Part shown: positions 6,248-8,622 of the stretch, piece by piece
How positions within the stretch are numbered: position 1 is the first letter of the stretch
Layout of the letters: each line of letters opens with the position of its first letter
From: Chloroflexota bacterium
GTDB lineage: Bacteria > Chloroflexota > Dehalococcoidia > UBA3495
Length of the DNA stretch: 8,622 bases
Assembly (NCBI GenBank): GCA_002707185.1
Contig: PAMF01000062.1
Coordinates: 4,003-12,624 of the forward strand
Reading direction: 5' to 3'
Notes under the pieces: model-generated
Databases searched by the model: none
The model's input: only the letters and a program-made list of their open reading frames with translations
What the model was told of the DNA's origin: nothing
Program-made: the position numbers and the translations under genes

Positions 6248-7411
6248 ATGCCAATTGTTAACCGTATCTCTGCATACCAAGACGATATGAAGGACTGGCG
6301 ACACGACATTCATAAGCATCCAGAATTAGCTTACGAAGAAAAAAGAACTGCTGGTCAAGTCGTAAAACTTCTCAAATCGTTTGGCATAAAGGATATTGTG
6401 GAAGGCATTGGTGGCACCGGAGTTGTCGCAGTAATCAAAAATGGTGATGGTCCAACTTTGGGTCTCAGGGCCGACATGGATGCCCTCCCCATAAACGAAG
6501 AGACCGGGGTCGACTACAGTTCTATCCACGAGGGCGTAATGCATGCATGCGGTCATGACGGCCATACGACGATGCTCCTAGGTGCTGCCAAATACCTATC
6601 CGAGACTAAGAATTTCCAGGGTACGATAGTATTAATTTTTCAACCTGCCGAGGAAGGTTTCGCGGGCGCCAGAGCCATGATGGACGACGGCCTATTTGAG
6701 CGCTTTCCTGTGGATGCTATTTACGGCGTACATAATATGCCCGGAGCGCCGACAGGAGAGATACACGTCTCACCAGGACCAGTAATGGCTGCAGCAGACC
6801 AGTTCTCAGTGACCGTAAAAGGCAAGGGAGGCCATGGAGCAATGCCTCATGAAGCAGTTGATCCTGTAATTGCAAGCTCGCTAATGGTAAGTGGGTTACA
6901 GAGCTTAGTATCTAGAGCTGCGGCTCCACATGACACCCTTGTAATTTCCGTTACCAAAATTCATGGTGGTGATGCTTTCAATGTTATCCCCGACTCGGTT
7001 AGCTTCGGAGGAACAGTGAGATATTTTGATGCCGAGTTGGGAAAAAGCAATGAGCAACGAATGAAACAGATGTTGGACGGGATAGGGTCGGCACATAACG
7101 TTGACGTTGAATTTACGTACGACCATGGCTATCCACCAACTATAAATCATGAGAAAGAGGCCAATTTTGCTCGTGAGATAGCTGCTGACGTAACTGGACA
7201 GGAATCCGGTCAGCAGCAACAAACAATGGGCGCAGAGGATTTTGCGTTTTTTCTTCAAGAATTACCTGGCGCTTACGCCTGGATTGGTAACGGTGTTACT
7301 GGCGAAAGCGCCAATCTACATAACCCCCATTATAATTTTAACGATGATATACTACCTGTGGGAGCTAGTTTTTTCGTGCGACTGGTAGAAACTGCTTTAC
7401 CAACTACATAG
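6248..7411 (+). CDS. M20D-family amidohydrolase (aminoacylase/hippurate hydrolase-like)
   Basis: A 387-residue metallopeptidase-clan MH enzyme of the M20D group (hippurate hydrolase, N-acyl amino acid amidohydrolase and IAA-amino acid hydrolase relatives). It cleaves an N-acyl or amide bond to release a free amine or amino acid, probably in the cytoplasm, since no signal peptide is seen. The binuclear metal ligands of this group are all visible: Cys101 and His103 in HACGHDGH (99-106), Glu135/Glu136 in QPAEEG, His162 in YGVHNMP and His358 in NLHNPHYNF. The lid/dimerisation domain interrupts the catalytic domain near 184-300 and contains GKGGHGAMPH (192-201). MGAEDF is at 327-332. Length is typical and nothing is missing. 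It is the first gene of a pair with the isomerase-like gene 12 bases downstream. The exact substrate is not predictable; the general class is secure. Confidence 0.94.
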   Translation: MPIVNRISAYQDDMKDWRHDIHKHPELAYEEKRTAGQVVKLLKSFGIKDIVEGIGGTGVVAVIKNGDGPTLGLRADMDALPINEETGVDYSSIHEGVMHACGHDGHTTMLLGAAKYLSETKNFQGTIVLIFQPAEEGFAGARAMMDDGLFERFPVDAIYGVHNMPGAPTGEIHVSPGPVMAAADQFSVTVKGKGGHGAMPHEAVDPVIASSLMVSGLQSLVSRAAAPHDTLVISVTKIHGGDAFNVIPDSVSFGGTVRYFDAELGKSNEQRMKQMLDGIGSAHNVDVEFTYDHGYPPTINHEKEANFAREIAADVTGQESGQQQQTMGAEDFAFFLQELPGAYAWIGNGVTGESANLHNPHYNFNDDILPVGASFFVRLVETALPTT

Positions 7412-7423
7412 GTTTCAATTCCA

Positions 7424-8218
7424 ATGTTTAAATTTGCTGCGAATATCTCACTTCTCTTTACAGAAAATCACTTCATGGAGCGGTTCTCGAAAGCAGCAAA
7501 GTATGGATTTGAAGGGGTAGAAATTTTATCCCCTTATGAATGGGCAGCAAAAGATATACGAACTGCTCTTAAAGAAAATTCTCTGAAACAAGTCCTGATT
7601 AATTCACCGCCAGGAAATGTCGAAAAGGGCGAAAGAGGTCGCGCAGCTATCCCAGGCATGGAAGGAGATTTCTGGGCTGATATACAAAAGGCTATTGAAT
7701 ACGCCAGCATTCTTGACTGCCCTCAGATCCACGTGATGGCTGGAGTTCTCAAGTCACCCGAACAGTTGAATGCGGCAAGGTCAACTTTTATAGAAAACCT
7801 CAAACGCGCAGCCCCTGTTGCGGCAAAGCATGGCATACGGTTGTTAATTGAACCTATTAACGATAAGAAAGATATTCCTGGCTATTTCCTGACCGATATC
7901 CCTGCTGCCCGAGACATTATTTCCGACGTAGCCGAAGATAATGTACAGCTTCAATTTGACTTCTATCACGCCCAAATAATGCACGGTGATCTCACCACGT
8001 TAGTACAAGATCACCTAGATATTACATCTCATTTTCAAATCTCGAATCTACCTGGCCGCTGTGAACCAAGCCGTGGTGAAATTAATTATCCATATTTGTT
8101 TAGCCTTCTTGAATCTCTCAACTACTCTGGATGGATTGGGTGCGAATATCGACCCACCAAGAACACCTTGGACAGTTTGGATTGGGCTACTCCTTTTGGA
8201 ATCGGAAAACAAAATTAA
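7424..8218 (+). CDS. hyi: Hydroxypyruvate isomerase-like TIM-barrel protein
   Basis: A 264-residue AP-endonuclease-2/xylose-isomerase-like TIM barrel of the Hyi/OtnI group, cytoplasmic. Family members interconvert hydroxypyruvate and tartronate semialdehyde, or 2-oxo-tetronates. The expected acidic and amide metal ligands are in place: Glu143 (LIEPIN), Asp179 (QFDFYH), Gln205 (HFQIS) and Glu241 (CEYRP). The signature PGRxEPxxGEINYPYLF (210-226) is present, with Cys213 where His is usual, and Asn208 where Asp or Gly is common. The start follows the amidohydrolase stop by 12 bases with only a weak AGG (7410-7412) as ribosome site, so translation is probably coupled. No glyoxylate carboligase, tartronate semialdehyde reductase or four-carbon acid sugar kinase adjoins, so the physiological reaction is uncertain; OtnI-type 2-oxo-tetronate isomerase is the main alternative. 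The symbol is by family resemblance only. Confidence 0.8.
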   Translation: MFKFAANISLLFTENHFMERFSKAAKYGFEGVEILSPYEWAAKDIRTALKENSLKQVLINSPPGNVEKGERGRAAIPGMEGDFWADIQKAIEYASILDCPQIHVMAGVLKSPEQLNAARSTFIENLKRAAPVAAKHGIRLLIEPINDKKDIPGYFLTDIPAARDIISDVAEDNVQLQFDFYHAQIMHGDLTTLVQDHLDITSHFQISNLPGRCEPSRGEINYPYLFSLLESLNYSGWIGCEYRPTKNTLDSLDWATPFGIGKQN

Positions 8219-8232
8219 GAGAGGCCATACAA

Positions 8233-8622
8233 TCATTCAGGCTTGGCATCACTTCGCATAACCTGCTCAGAGAGAGCTGCGTTAAGGAACTCATCAATGT
8301 AACCATCCAGAACAGCATTGGTGTTGCTAGTTTCCACACCTGTCCTCAGGTCTTTCACGAGCTGATAAGGCTGAAGGACATATGACCTAATTTGGTGTCC
8401 CCACCCGATTTCTTTTTTATCTGCCTCCTTCTCAGCGATATCTTCTTCTTTTTTCTGAAGCTCCATTTCATATAAACGCGATTTAAGCATTCGCATAGCT
8501 GTGGCCCGGTTCTTGTGCTGAGATCTCTGATTTTGACACTGCACTACTATACCGGTTGGTTCGTGCGTAATACGAACCGCGGAATCGGTTTTGTTTACAT
8601 GCTGGCCCCCCGCACCGGATGC
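8233..8622 (-). CDS. prfB: Peptide chain release factor 2, C-terminal part (cut by window edge)
   Basis: The last 129 codons of release factor 2, which recognises UGA and UAA stops in the ribosomal A site and triggers peptide release. The first visible residues are [20 protein letters not shown], containing the universal GGQ loop whose Gln (methylated by PrmC in known bacteria) contacts the peptidyl-transferase centre. The family continues with [12 protein letters not shown], a helical EAKK-rich stretch, then [21 protein letters not shown]. This last segment distinguishes factor 2 from factor 1. The 5' part lies beyond the window, including the recognition domain and any programmed +1 frameshift site, so autoregulation cannot be assessed. 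It faces the hyi-like gene, leaving 14 bases between the stops and no visible terminator. It is a core gene and probably marks the edge of the accessory stretch. Confidence 0.96.
   Translation of the reverse strand, partial: ASGAGGQHVNKTDSAVRITHEPTGIVVQCQNQRSQHKNRATAMRMLKSRLYEMELQKKEEDIAEKEADKKEIGWGHQIRSYVLQPYQLVKDLRTGVETSNTNAVLDGYIDEFLNAALSEQVMRSDAKPE

Noticed and set aside
6905..7258. 117-codon minus-strand open frame inside the amidohydrolase gene
   Set aside because: It is the shadow of a gene with complete catalytic motifs, has no family resemblance and no ribosome site of its own.

Overview
The window is densely coding bacterial DNA of moderate-to-low GC (judged by eye). No insertion sequence, phage gene, CRISPR array, tRNA or rRNA was seen. 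The gene families present suggest a Gram-negative, probably marine or environmental, proteobacterium, most likely an alphaproteobacterium. These are a phytanoyl-CoA-dioxygenase-like oxygenase, two AMP-forming acyl-CoA synthetase-like ligases, an EamA transporter, an M20D amidohydrolase, a hydroxypyruvate-isomerase-like protein and peptide chain release factor 2. The taxonomy is inference from family content, not from a marker alignment.

Layout. Bases 1-196 hold no convincing gene, perhaps the last codons of a gene beyond the left edge. A first adenylate-forming ligase (197-1816, +) meets a PhyH-type dioxygenase (1813-2712, -) tail to tail, with overlapping stop codons. Behind it on the same strand lies a 10-helix EamA/DMT transporter (2811-3737, -). 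The 98-base gap between them holds a 9-bp hairpin just after the transporter stop and a possible promoter for the dioxygenase. A 144-base divergent spacer leads to a VOC-fold (glyoxalase/dioxygenase superfamily) gene (3882-4511, +) interrupted by one in-frame TAG at codon 31 and otherwise intact. It converges on a second, canonical AMP-forming acyl-CoA ligase (4584-6110, -). A 137-base divergent spacer then precedes a two-gene operon: M20D amidohydrolase (6248-7411, +) and hydroxypyruvate-isomerase-like TIM-barrel protein (7424-8218, +). That operon converges, 14 bases apart, on the 3' part of prfB (8233-8622, -), which runs off the right edge. No gene-free stretch exceeds 300 bases.

How the genes might work together. 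The left and middle parts look like accessory catabolism: uptake or export of a small molecule (EamA), Fe(II)/2-oxoglutarate-dependent hydroxylation (PhyH), CoA activation of a carboxylic acid (two ligases), and possibly ring or C-C chemistry by the VOC protein. The genes alternate in strand and have separate promoters, so this is a neighbourhood and not a demonstrated pathway. The amidohydrolase plus isomerase-like pair is a genuine co-directional unit, but its substrate cannot be read from the sequence. No clearly novel multi-gene system was found. The most notable single observation is the amber codon in an otherwise well-preserved VOC gene.
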